Origin: Sphagnum compactum
Lineage: Eukaryota > Bryophyta > Sphagnopsida > Sphagnales
Direction: 5' to 3'
DNA length: 64,000 nucleotides
NCBI GenBank assembly: GCA_965153455.1
Contig: OZ234504.1
Location: 3,906,001 to 3,970,000, forward strand
Shown: piece after piece, positions 22,211 through 37,339 of the stretch
How positions within the stretch are numbered: position 1 is the first letter of the stretch
How the letters are laid out: every line of letters begins with the position of its first letter
Made by a program: the position numbers and the translations under genes
The notes under the pieces: generated by a model
The model's database searches: none
The model's input: only the letters and a program-made list of their open reading frames with translations
What the model was told of the DNA's origin: nothing

Positions 22211-24684
22211 AGCTGCTGCTCAACACCAAACCCCAACAAAAATAAAACCCCTCAAAAACCAATACCAAAACTCTACACCAAACCCCACCCACCACCAGAG
22301 CCTGCTACTACTACTAGAGCTTCTTCTTCTTCTTCTTCTTCTTCTTCTTCAACTTCTTCCTACTCACAACAAACTACTTGTTCTTCTCCTTACTTCACGC
22401 TCAGCCACAAAGAGCTTGTTGGAATCAGTTCGTATTTTTTCCTTTCCTTCTTTCTTTGATTTTTTCCTGCAGCAAGATTGGTTGGGTTGTTCCCTCTCGT
22501 CGTCGTCTTCTTCTCCTCCTCTTCCTCCTCCTCCTCCTCCTGCTTCAGGGAGTTGGTATCGTCGTTTGTCCGTCCGTCCGTCCGTCCAAACTCCGGAGTT
22601 GGGGTTCGTAATCAATCAATCCGAAGTGGGGGTATTTGGATTCTTCTCCACCAATGAGAAGCTCAATCCTGCATCAAAAAGCACATCCCCCCCGCCCGGC
22701 CCCCTCCTACTCTGCCTTTTTCCCCTTCCTGCCCCTACCCCCCTTCGCTCGGTCCCCACCTGCCCTTCTTTTCCCTTCCTTCCTTCCTACTTTCCGGGAT
22801 TCTCCAAAAATTTCTTACTTGCCCTTTCTTCATCGCAACCACAAGTGCCTCCTTCGTCGTCACATCCTTGTTTCATTCGTCATCATCTTTTGCTTCATCC
22901 GCTCCGGATGGTTACGTGGTTACTTATCCACCCGTCCGATTGTCCGGACAATAGCCAACAGTTAGAAGAACAAGAAGAAATAAGAAGAAAGAAGAAGATC
23001 TCATCTCTCTCCCTTCCATTTTTATTTTTATTTTATTTTTTGGGATCTTTCTTGACTTAATTTAATTTGTACTAAGAAATTCGACGACCTTGATCCATCC
23101 ATTGTTTTTTTTTCTTTTCTTTTTTCTTTGAATTTTTTTGTGAGCTATATTTTTTGGGTTTTCTAATCTAGGCTAGCAGGGGCATTTTTTAATTTTTTTT
23201 CCAATTTCAGTAGGTACCTATGTGGACTGGCTATCCTCCACAAGCGGACTTAGCCAAATCTGGCTATAGGTCAGTCAGAGAGAAAAAGTATAAACTTTTT
23301 GAAACCCTGGCTATGTATGTACTGGCGACTTGCCAGGACACCATGTTCTAAATATGGCGATGTCAACATTTTTTTCCCCTAGAAATGTGGCGAATTTGGC
23401 ACATTCTTTTCCCAGAAAAAATCCTTTGTAGAAATCGCAGCCCCTCCTTTTTTTTGTCGCCAAGTGGTGAAATTTCACCCCCCAACAAAAAAAAATCACT
23501 GGTACTAGGTAAGTAGGTGCTCTGGCCATCATCCACAAGAGGACTTTTGCCAAATTTGGCTACATGACAGAGAGGAATATAGAATAGTTTAGGAATCATG
23601 CTACCTATATTTTAGTTAAATGCTAGTAGGAAATCAATTATTTAAAAATATGGCAAGTTCCCCACAAAAAAAAAAAAAATCCCCTTCACAATAATAATGT
23701 GGCAACGATTTTGGGACTTTTTTGTTTTTTTTTCCATGAAAAGCCTTCATATCTGTGTTTTTTTGCAGCAGCACTAGCTTATTTTTCTTTTTCTTTTTTC
23801 CTTTTTTATTGGGATATAAAAATTCGCCAAAAACAAAAACAAAAAAAAAAAAAAACTGAGTTACCCATAATCATTGTGATTATTTATTTGCATAAGAAAA
23901 AGATTTTTCCAATTGTCATGGATCTTACTTAGGGGGCTTGTTTTTTGGCTTTTTGTTGTTGGCCTTGAAAACCAAGGCAGGCAAGGAGGATATTGTTGTG
24001 TTCAGATTCATTCTAGAGTATAGTAGCTTAAGGGATTTTTATAGGCCCCTTAAGCTATATTTATTATATTATTATTATAAACTATTATTATTATTATTAT
24101 TATTATTAATTAGGGGCCTTATTTATTATAGTATTATTATAAATAATAATAGGTCTATATCTATTTTATTATATGAGGATTTTTGAAAGATGATATTTTG
24201 GCAGTGTTGTTTAGGACGCATTAAGGGCCTCAGACGGGCAGCGCATCACCAAAAAAATTGTGGAGTCTGCCCGGATGAAGCGACAGAAGAAGAAGAATTG
24301 CAACTGCAAAGTCTGAAGAAGAAGAAGAGAGATTGGAAAGCGGTTGCTTGTTTGTTTGTTTGTTTGTTTGTTTGTAGCAAAACTTGGGCTTCTTCTTCTT
24401 CTGTCGCTTCTTCTTCCTTCTCCCCTACAACTGCACACACCCCAGCCTCCTCCTCTTCCCCCTCCATCCTGGTTCATCCTCCTGCCTTTCTTTCTCAACA
24501 AGCATGTGGAGCATTTCTAGCTGCATTTGGAATCTTTTTCTTACAGGCTGAAAGAAAGAAAGAAAGAAAGAAACGAAGGGAGGAAGAGATTTGATCTGCC
24601 CCTTCTAGAAATGCAAAGAAGAAGAAGAAGAAGCCAGCAGCACAAGATTCTTCAACTACCTTCTTTGAAGAATCCCTCTGCAAG
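22211..24684. other. Divergent spacer between ABC1K3 and TPI
   Basis: It holds both 5' flanks. Next to the kinase start the DNA is dominated by (CTT)n/(CTC)n tracts (22321-22355, 22500-22545) and four tandem gtcc units near 22570, probably 5' leader. At 23214-23290 and 23500-23575 a diverged direct repeat (ctatcctccacaagcggact / ccatcatccacaagaggact) recurs. Further features are a TAT-rich tract (24065-24160), (TTTG)n at 24344-24376 and (GAAA)n at 24549-24573 just before TPI. No coding frame is supported. Confidence 0.6.
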
Positions 24685-27862
<3,178 letters not shown>

Positions 27863-29106
27863 TACAAACAAATGAGGATTTCTTTCTTTCTTTTCAGGAT
27901 CGATGTAGCCTGCTCCCATACCTGAGAAGTTCGCCATTGTAGAAATTTGTCTATCATGCAAAGAAAACTTATAGACTTCTAATGAGATTGTGCTTATAGA
28001 AACCACATCTAGCTGGTTCGCGATATTGCAGACAATTGGAGTTCCATCTTGGAGATTGGTTTTGGACTATGATTTGATGGGGTGCATAGCAATCCAAACG
28101 TCAACAATGTTTCCTTCTTGTTGATTTCTTCTATCTAACAAGCCACAATGATAACTTATGGATGTCATCTAAGCATATACCAATCTCAAGTATTAGATTT
28201 TGTGTGGGATTTTTGTATCAATGTGTCAACGCACAAAAGGTCTATTTGTACTCTCAAGCATAAGCACAAGTACAAATTACAAATATTACAAATTCAACCC
28301 TTGTTGTGGGTTGTGGCAATAGAGACGTGTACTAAACTTTTAGTTTCAATATCAATATGGACTGATTGTGTTAATGGCTTGGGTAATCATCTAGATTTGT
28401 CTTTTCTGCGTTGTTGTTTGGGTTGTGGGTACTTCTTAACCATATATCATGCAATGAAACTCAACAAGAGGAATCAAGGAATTGGCACATTCATTAGTGA
28501 AATTGGTCAAAAAGGATTCAAGATAGCTACATTGCAAATCATCCCCCTTCATACTCCTCCAAAATATGCTTACCTATACCAACTCAAAAAAAAATCCCAA
28601 AGCACTTGAAAGCCCTTGGGACCTCAGATTGTGGATGGATTACATTGTGTGAAAATCAATTTCATTTAGCTAAATGTAGCATTAATCTTCAATAAGTTCA
28701 ATGAAACCCACAACCACTTTGCAAGGATTTCCCAACCACTCATCTCTACTAGTAAGATGTGCATGATGATGGTTTGGATCTCTATGACATTCCAATGTTC
28801 TTGACATTTCGTTTTAGATGTGTAACAACATGCAATGCACATAAATTTAAACTAATTTAGTAATCAAGGAAGGGGCATTCATCAATGTTATAGGTTTCCA
28901 TCCTATCTCAAATTCTATTTTTCACACTTTTCTTATACCATTGCAACCCTCTATTCCCTCTTTATTTGCAAGGGTAATCAATCAATGATCATTTTGTTGA
29001 TCCTTTCTTTGTAAATGTGATGGCTACAAATGCAAGGATTATCCTTGGCTTGTAAATATTGCGATCATAGAAGTAAATTTTACTTTCTACCAAAATCCAA
29101 GCAAAG
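27863..29106. other. Downstream flank of TPI and spacer before the ankyrin gene
   Basis: It contains TPI 3' sequence and AT-rich spacer. The only long frame is the 153-codon one listed separately (28148-28609). The last few hundred bases should hold the leader and promoter of the ankyrin gene, but no element can be identified with confidence. Confidence 0.4.
28148..28609 (+). CDS. Unrecognised 153-codon open frame (hypothetical)
   Basis: ATG to TGA with no internal stop across 462 bp of AT-rich DNA, longer than expected by chance here. The N-terminal half is His/Lys/Ile-rich. The C-terminal part contains GIGTFISEIGQKGFKIATLQ and a basic tail (YLYQLKKKSQST). There is no domain I recognise and no splice-like context. 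It lies between TPI and the ankyrin gene on the same strand. It could be a decayed mobile-element frame, a small gene, or chance. Confidence 0.2.
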   Translation: MITYGCHLSIYQSQVLDFVWDFCINVSTHKRSICTLKHKHKYKLQILQIQPLLWVVAIETCTKLLVSISIWTDCVNGLGNHLDLSFLRCCLGCGYFLTIYHAMKLNKRNQGIGTFISEIGQKGFKIATLQIIPLHTPPKYAYLYQLKKKSQST

Positions 29107-32100
29107 ATGGATGAAGAAGTAAGTATGATTCTCTCCTTCTCACTTGGTAGAAGTTATTCAAAGAAAATCACACCAAACAAACCCATTACAATATAGGAAT
29201 GTTGATTCTAATTATTGTTCATGCATGGCACCATGATGATACTTTTTTGCTACATCATTGCATAGTTTTAATGAAATTTACACCAAAGATGAAATTGATG
29301 TGAAAGGCGTATTTTGTAGGAAGATGTTTTTGCCGACAAAATCATTGGCAAAACTATGTGTGAAGCTGCTGATGAAGGGTCAATGGAAGAAATTAATCTT
29401 GCTATAGGAAGAAAGGAGGGTATTGATGTTCAAGACCCTATCAATGGGGACTCTGCTTTGTATTTGTTTCTAACTCTTCTTTATTTTAAATTGTAATGAA
29501 TGTGCACAATATTCTTTGCATGCCCACTAATGAGAATAGATTTTTTCCTTTTGGTAATTTGTTAGGATGTTTTATAGCATTTCATGTTTCAAGAACAACA
29601 TACTTTCATGGGAATCCAAAGTTAAGGATTTTTATTCGACCAAAATGTAACGTTCCAAACTCTCAAGTTTTTTGCATTCATCATAAATAAATTCATCTCG
29701 ATGTTGAATTTTATGTTCTAATTAGGTTTCTTCAACAATGTCTACTGTATGACTAGCAAATTTGTTGATTGAATTATGGTTTCAAATTTAATATTTCCAT
29801 TCGATTTTCGGCCCATGCTTCCAATGTCATGTTTGTATAACATTAAATGGCAATTTGGTGGGTGGGCTAGGATGAAGGCATTAAAGGGTGGACATAAGGA
29901 GATAGCTGATGTCTTGTTGAACCTTGGTATAAATGTGAAGTTGGCCAACCTTCATGGTGATACTGCCCTCCACTGGGCTGTAAATCCTATTTCCTTTCCA
30001 CCTATATGGTCTTCAAATACAACAATGTGTATATTTTACATTTGAAATTAGTGTAAATTTAAAGTTCTTTTCATGTTTAGGTTAAATTTAACCTTAAGTT
30101 TTCATTTTCATAATGATCTTTTATCCATGATCAAAAAAAATTTGTTTGTTTGTTTTTAGTCTTGGTGCAAATATGGAGGATTAATTATATGTAACACAAT
30201 ATATTATATCTTTATTGCTTTTTGGTTGAAATTCAATTATATCAAGGTTATTTCAATATGTCATGTCAATTGACATATGAATATGTGTTTTTACTCTAGT
30301 TAGGCTTCACATGGATATGATGAGATTGTTCAAGAGATCATTTACAAAGGAGCAGATGTCAATGCAAAAGGTGAATATGGAAACATGCCTTTACATTTGG
30401 CATGTGGAAACAACCATGATGGAGTGGTTTCAATGCTACTCATGGTATTCAATCTTTCTTTTCCCTCCCAACCCATTTTTTATTTCATAGATCAAAAATT
30501 GTACATGTTTGCGATTTCTTATAGCTATGTGAATATTATGTGGGAATTATGTGGGAAAAGGGCAGGAGGGAGCAAATGTCAAAGCATGCAATGAGTTTGG
30601 TAATGATCCAATGAAAATGTGTTCTGAACACAAAATAAGAATGAAGGTTGCAACGTATTTTATCATAAAATTAAAGATATTAAAAATTGTGTTTTTATCA
30701 TTTAGATAATGATTTTGGATGGAACATTTATTTTTCATGAGTTTGTTTGGTTTGGCGCTATCTAATTGAACATGTACATGGTTTATTATTCATCATTGTG
30801 GTTTGCATTTACTTAAGGGGTTGCACAACAATTGATTTTTAACTCATTAAGTAAATGTGTCGTGCAAATAATTCACATGTAGGTAAAACTTGTGAAGGAT
30901 GAAGGGGTAACGGCCATAACTAAAATGAAAGAAGAATTGAAAGAAATGCAAGAGGCGAAACAATTGAAAGAATTAGTGGAGCAAAAAAGGAAGGATGTAA
31001 TATTCTCCAAAATCATCATCCTATGTTTTTTTTTTTGGATTAAAAATTTATCTTGATATGTGTTTTGATAATTAAATTAGAATCGTATGGATCAAACCCT
31101 TATATTATAGCATAAACCATATGATATGAACCCATGTACACCTCCATAATCATGTTTCAAATGACATGGGTATTTATCATTCAAAAAAAAAAAAAAACCT
31201 AAACATTTTAAACCTAACTATTTGTCAAATTATTAAACAGGATGAAGCAAAGATAAAACAATTTGAGGATGCAATAATACAAAAAAAATGTGATCAAGTG
31301 ATGGCTGAAGAGGTATAGCTACATATGATTTTATTTTTTAATTCACATTTGACATTTTGTTGTCATATAATATTTATTTCAACAAAATTGAATGAGGATT
31401 TATGAACATCTACAAAACATTATATACACAAAATGTCATTTGACAATTGTTATAAGATTGTATGTAACTTGAATGAATAAAATAAATTTATATGTGTCTT
31501 CAAAAAAAATGAATTGTTACTAACAATCTAGTGAGAAAATAACATGTTTAATAGTCCAAATTTTCCTATTGTGACTATATATAAAAGCACCTTTGCATGA
31601 ATTTTCTATTGATCCTCAATTCCATTAGTCATGATAAAATGTTATGATCTTTTCATTAGTTTATTCGAGATTTGTTAGTTTTAAAATCTCATCTTGGAAC
31701 CTCATATAATATATGGGAAGATAATTACCAACATTATCCTTGTTACAAATGTCATTGTTTGATAATAAATCATAACAAACTTACAATATAAATGTTATTT
31801 ATTTACTTTTATGTGAATCTAAAATATCCTTGCAACTTATGTAAGTTCTTATAATCATTATTGACATTGTAGAAAAGGATAGAAGATGAAGATTTGGCTA
31901 TAGAACAAGCACGACTTGATGAAATCAGACGAATTGTATGTATTTTAAAATTCATTTGGTGGTCCTCATCCCTTATGCAAATATGACCTACTAGGGAAAT
32001 ATATATGTATTGCATAATATTTTGTATATAGATGTCATTTTTATATATTTACAAGTTATTTTATATTTAATCAAATGTTCATGCATATTATTATCTTGAA

Positions 32101-32291
32101 AAATATTATGAATCTATGAAATCATTTTTGTTTTTATGTCCCATGAATATGTTGGTGTTGCATTTTTTCCAATGTGTGTGAATGAATTAAATGCATAGGA
32201 GGAGGAAAGACTTGCTGCTATCGAAGCTGTGAAAGAAGAAAAAAGGAAAGCAAAAAAGGCAAAAAAAAGGGGGAAGAAAAAAAAAAAGTGA
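29107..32291 (+). CDS. Ankyrin-repeat protein with basic coiled-coil tail (9 coding exons)
   Basis: Coding exons: 29107-29118, 29320-29459, 29871-29979, 30304-30444, 30566-30646, 30883-30996, 31241-31312, 31873-31935, 32199-32291. All introns are GT-AG, giving 825 nt (274 aa) with consistent phases. Residues about 12-146 form roughly four ankyrin repeats: GDSALMKALKGGHKEIADVLL, GDTALHWASHGYDEIVQEII with GADVNAKGEYGNMPLHLACG, then GANVKACNEFGNDP. Residues about 155-274 are Lys/Glu-rich, predicted helical and coiled coil (KMKEELKEMQEAKQLKELVE, EERLAAIEAVKEEKRKAKKA), ending in a run of lysines. The first coding exon is only MDEE before a perfect GTAAGT donor; that start is the least certain part. 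There is no signal peptide or membrane segment. Ankyrin repeats bind proteins; the specific role is unknown. A nucleic-acid or nuclear role for the lysine tail is conjecture. Confidence 0.85.
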
Positions 32292-35200
32292 TCTAGTTAG
32301 GGGTCAATACACTAAAGCTTGCAGATTGGGTGCAAATTGAGATCAACAAGATTTCTAAAAAACATGCAGCACAACAATTTGAATTTTTCTACTATAATTT
32401 TTTTCCCATTTTTATGTAGTTGAAACATATTCAAAATGTGGCTTTATTTCAAATTTTGCATTCCTCAAATATTTAATATTTTGGTCAAATCAATTTCATG
32501 TTAACCATTAATCACATGTCTTTCAACCTACATCACACCAATGTCTTCAAAGTCTTAAGATTCCTTTATGCATGTTGTTAATAAAAAATGCACGATTCAC
32601 ACTTGTGCATTTTTGTTTCACCTTTTTGTTCAACAGTAGTCAATCACTTTTCAATGTACACTTTCTATCCGCTTCCTTCCATCACAAAGTTCTAGTTTTA
32701 CAAAATCAATGTTTAAAATGTGTTAGCTAGCTCAACATGGATTTATAATATTTTGGATGTAATGTTAAATCTAGACATACCCACCATTGACAAGCTTTAA
32801 TTACATTCAATTTAGATATAACGTTGTGTATGTGGACATGGTTTATGTGAACAATCAATGCAAAGTTAAAAAACCATTAGAAAATTAAGTATGGATGATG
32901 TGCAATGTTTTTTCTAATATTTATGAAAAGAAATGTTGGGGTGATTGCTAGCCATGAAAAAATAGTTAAATATTGGCGATCAATTTTTGTACAAAAGGTA
33001 AAATGGTTACAATAGTCCATTCAAATATAGTTTTAAGGTTAAGTATTAAAAATTTCTTCAACCATAAAAGTGCAAAAATCATGTGAATATACATGGTCAC
33101 AATGATAAAATTCATAAATCCATTCAAAATTCAAATTCATGGTGATACAAATAAAAATTCCAAGGAAGTCTCTAGCCCTAAAGGCACATCACAACTTAAG
33201 ATTGAATTTACAAAATTTATCCATGATCACTCCTTGCAATAAACCTTGAAATATAGAAATTGATGACATAATTAAGCAAAACCAACAAGTCCTTGAATCC
33301 TCATACCTACTTCCTAATTTGAGTTGGTGAAAAGGAATTTCTTGGGTCAAAATTTTCTTGTACTTTGGCCAATTTTTTCTTTAGCACCCACAAATAACCA
33401 AGTTTTTATTTATTGAAACTTGATGTGTTAAGATTTTTAAAATCATTGGTTTTTCAAATAAGGTCTAAGGTTTTTTGAGCTTTTCAAGTTTGAATGTACA
33501 TGATGGAAAGAGTGGGAGTGCAACCAACATGTGCATTGTCATATTTTTGTTTTGAATTTGCTTTTAAATGTGACCATGTTGAGTGTTACAAGGGAAGATT
33601 CTTTATTTTGTTGCTACCCTCTTTGCCTTTATTCAACTATGGCAAGTGCATCAAATTTCAACCTAGATGAAAATGAGATTTTCAATGAGCAAAGTTGTAT
33701 TGTGTGGTCTTTCTTGCATTTTGTATCTTGTTTTTCTTTTTGTCACCAATCTCAAGGTGTTTTGTGTAATTGTCACTTGAATCTTCTTTATGTTTATTTG
33801 TTGAATTGGAATGATGCATGGAATGATCAATTGTGCTCAATATGTTGGATGGGTAGTAGGGTTAGAATAATTTATAATTGTCTATTTTATAATGAGTTTT
33901 AGAATTTGGGTTTTGAGAACACATTTGTTCTTGTTGTTTGTTGAATGGTCAATATTTGCCCTTGTTTTGGTTTTGGAGTAGTGATTTTGAAGTAGGACAA
34001 GTCTTTTCCAATGTTGTTTTTTAGATGTGTAAGGCCCAATTTATTGAAAAAGGGAGAAGGAGGTCTTTTGTTTGTTCAATTACAAAGTTCCTTTTCCTTT
34101 TTTCCAATGTCCTCTCCCTTTTTTTTGCCTTGTTCATAGTTTTTAGTCTTATTATTCCATTATAGGAAGGTAATTCTTGTGGTTTTTCTTGTGTAAACCT
34201 TTATCAACAATTTAAAAAATGTTGTTCAATGTAGCTTTCTTTCAAGCAAGATTTGTACGTTGTTAATAACTATTATGATAATTTTTACGACAACAAAGGG
34301 TTTATTGTACATTAAGTGCTTTCATTGGATTTTGAATGAATTCATGGTCACAACGAATGGGACCTAGAGGGGATGCAATGAATTGTAGCCACATTTTGCA
34401 GTAGTGATCACTTGTAACTTTCAAACTAATCATGTTTTTTTTTGTGTTTGGGAACAAAAAAAATGGATAACCAATTAGTAGGAGGTTCATGTTGCCAATA
34501 GGTATATTTGTGTAAATGTTGGGTCATTTTTTATTCCAAATAAAATGTTATCTAGGTAGTGAACGAATGAAATACGATTGCATCTTGTGATTGACAGGGT
34601 GCTTTCCATTTTGCATCTAGTAGAAAAGTTGGAAAATAATGAAACATGGAGAATGAAGTTATTGAAGATAATTGCATTGTTCAAGGATAAAATGGAAGAC
34701 AACAATGCTTAAGGTTTTGGAAGTCAATGAATCCTTGCAAACAAGGTATGCATTTGTCCATTATATTTTATTATGAAGTCATGAATCAATTGAACATTTG
34801 TATCAAATGTTATAAGTGGAATTGACATCCTATATTTAATAAATTATTATTGCAATCTACAATGTTTAGTCCTAATCCTAGATATAAAATATAGGTGGTT
34901 TATGTTAAACCAATATTTTTATAGGTAGTTGTATTATTTTACCTTTATAGGAACTAATTATCTTTATAATATAATAAATATCTACTAACTATATTACTAG
35001 TTAATTAATATTTGAATAAGTTATTGAATTTTCTTGTTAATGTTAAGTTACTAGTATTAATTAATATTTAGAAACCTAAAACATTACCAATACTTCTTTT
35101 TCTACCATTTAAAAACATTTAATGCAATACATCAAGTATTATGTAACTTTGAGTCTTAGTGTGTTAGAAATTTACACTAATAATTTTATCAATTTTACAA

Positions 35201-37300
35201 TGTCTGAAGTGATAATCAAATGTGCCTAAATTGTGTTAAGTCTATAATAGATTTCAGTGTAAGGAACACATGTGTTGTATGCAAATTGTGGTTGTAGATT
35301 GCCAAGTTTTTGAAGGTTGGCAAGTCAAAAAAGGTCATCAAATGACTATCATTAGTTCAATTCATGTTATTCTTTTGTTTTTTATGGTATATGGGGTGAA
35401 TGTAGGGGGCATCTATTATGTTCAAATTTTCTCAATTGTTGGAGTCTTCATTGCACTTCACAGGTGTTCATTACAACCTAACCACCTTCACCATTTAATA
35501 TTTTCATCAAAAATTAACCATGTGATCCATGGGTTGTACATATTCTAAGCCTTTTGACCTTGAAGGTGCATGCAAGGCAGGATTGGAATTGACAAAAGAA
35601 CTCAATGTTGAATTTGAAGATGGGTTGAACAAGAATAATTCTTGGATCTTTGTGATCTCTCATTCTACCAAAGTGGGTAAGATCTTGGACATTTTCAAAT
35701 TTTCAATCTTCATTGAAGCAATCAAAAACCTAAAATTTTGGGGTTTCCCACATGAGTTGAAAGATTTGTACATTGGTAACTTTTATTTTGGATAATGTTT
35801 GTTGTTCTTTGTGAGTTCATTGAAAGAAAGTTCAAAATTCCTTGATAAAAGCTTTGGTGTGCTGTAATTGCAAATAATTAGCAACATATGTGTTAATAAC
35901 CAAAAAAATTTAATCAAATTAAGGTTTTGCCTAAAAACTATCTCATCTAAATAGCTAGGTTTTTTAAAGATTAACCAACTTAAAGAATTGCCATTTCAAC
36001 TTACCAAACTTCCATACCCAATTAGTTATTAAAAGTTGTAAGAAATGAAAGAATCATATTGTATGTTTACAATATCCTTTTCCCTCTTCTTTCTAAAAAA
36101 TTATACATTATTCCTTTTTTGTTCCTACCTTCTATAGATTTCCAGTTGTAGTCTCCTTTTCTCTTTTCTAATTTTTTTCTTCTTCAAAACTTTCTTTTTA
36201 TTTTTTCCCTATTTTCTACAAATTTTCACTCACCTTTGATTTGTTTAACTGCAATAAATTTTTATACACCTTGCCTTCTTTATTTTTTTTTTAAAAATCT
36301 TCCTTCCTGTTCTTTTAACCACTCTCGTTTCTTCACACCCCTAATTTTCTCAAGAATGCATGTGAAAATAGGAGAAGATGAAAAAGGTTCTAAAGATGTG
36401 CTTAAGGTGAAAAGGTATGATTTTTTCTTACACATGACCTATCATCAGTTGAAACCCTTCCTTAATCAACTAACCTTTTATTGTTAAACGAGGCACAACT
36501 ATTCTTCAAGCGCCATAATGACTTTTGGTGATGTACCCAAATGGTACTTACTAGGAATATCTTTTCCTATATTCTTGAATTGATTTTGATTATCTTTATT
36601 AATGCAAAGCATGAGTCTCATGTCCACATTCATTTCTTTTTTTATAATCATGATTGCCCAACTTGTACCTTCTCCTTAGGTTTGAACTTAACCTACTTCC
36701 CATGTTTTTATCACCCTAATTAGGGCTAGGGTAAGGTCCACCCTATTTGTGTTAACCCCATCCTTAAGGATAATTCCTTCATTTGGTTTCACATTCACTT
36801 TTTCCAATGTGTCACCTACCATTTCAAGGTCTGAATTATTTTTTGTTCAAGAGTAATGAAGGGTGGTTTGTTTCTTACAATGGGAAAGCATAATCCTACA
36901 TTTGTTCTTTTGAACTTGCTTTCTCTAGTTCCTTTCATCCTCCCCATTGGGCTTCACAAAAAAGTTAATTTTCTCCATTTCATTTGAACTCAACAATCTT
37001 TCCTTCTTCCCTTCTTTGAATTCAAATCTCACTCTTCTGGAATTACTAGCAAATGGACATTAGACTTTCAATTTGTTGGCAGGAACCAACACATGATTGG
37101 GCTCAAAATGGTGAATGTTGAGTAATAACACCATGTTATTAAGAAAATAATATTGTACACGATAGGGGTTAAACCATCATTAAATAAATTTCCTTAAATG
37201 TCCTTATAACCTTTCAGGAACCATAAAATGTAACCCCCAAGCTTGAAATATTTTGGATAATATCGATTTTGTGACCATAAACATGTATTCCATTGTTGAA
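32292..37300. other. AT-rich intergenic DNA with decayed, unrecognised repeats
   Basis: No gene is supported. Short open frames (for example around 33531-33902 and 35270-35548) have no family resemblance. From about 36500 the minus strand becomes transposon-like and leads into the integrase remnants described next. A small ATG frame at 35529-35795 is listed separately. Confidence 0.5.
35529..35795 (+). CDS. Small open frame with myristoylation-like start (doubtful)
   Basis: An 88-codon ATG frame beginning MGCTYSKPFDLEGACKAG, which fits the loose N-myristoylation pattern (MGxxxS). The rest (ELTKELNVEFEDGLNKNNSW...) looks protein-like but matches no family I know. Length and AT-rich surroundings allow chance or transposon debris. 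It is listed only because it is the best frame in a 5-kb gap. Confidence 0.15.
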   Translation: MGCTYSKPFDLEGACKAGLELTKELNVEFEDGLNKNNSWIFVISHSTKVGKILDIFKFSIFIEAIKNLKFWGFPHELKDLYIGNFYFG

Positions 37301-37339
37301 TTCCAGTGTTCTTAGCCACTTCCCATATGGTTCGATCCA

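Noticed and set aside
33531-33902. A 123-codon open frame
   Set aside because: No ATG at its start, hydrophobic/Cys-rich chance-like composition and no domain.
37318-37335. tRNA-like T-loop string ggttcgatcc
   Set aside because: No acceptor, D or anticodon arms fold around it; it lies in decayed gypsy DNA.
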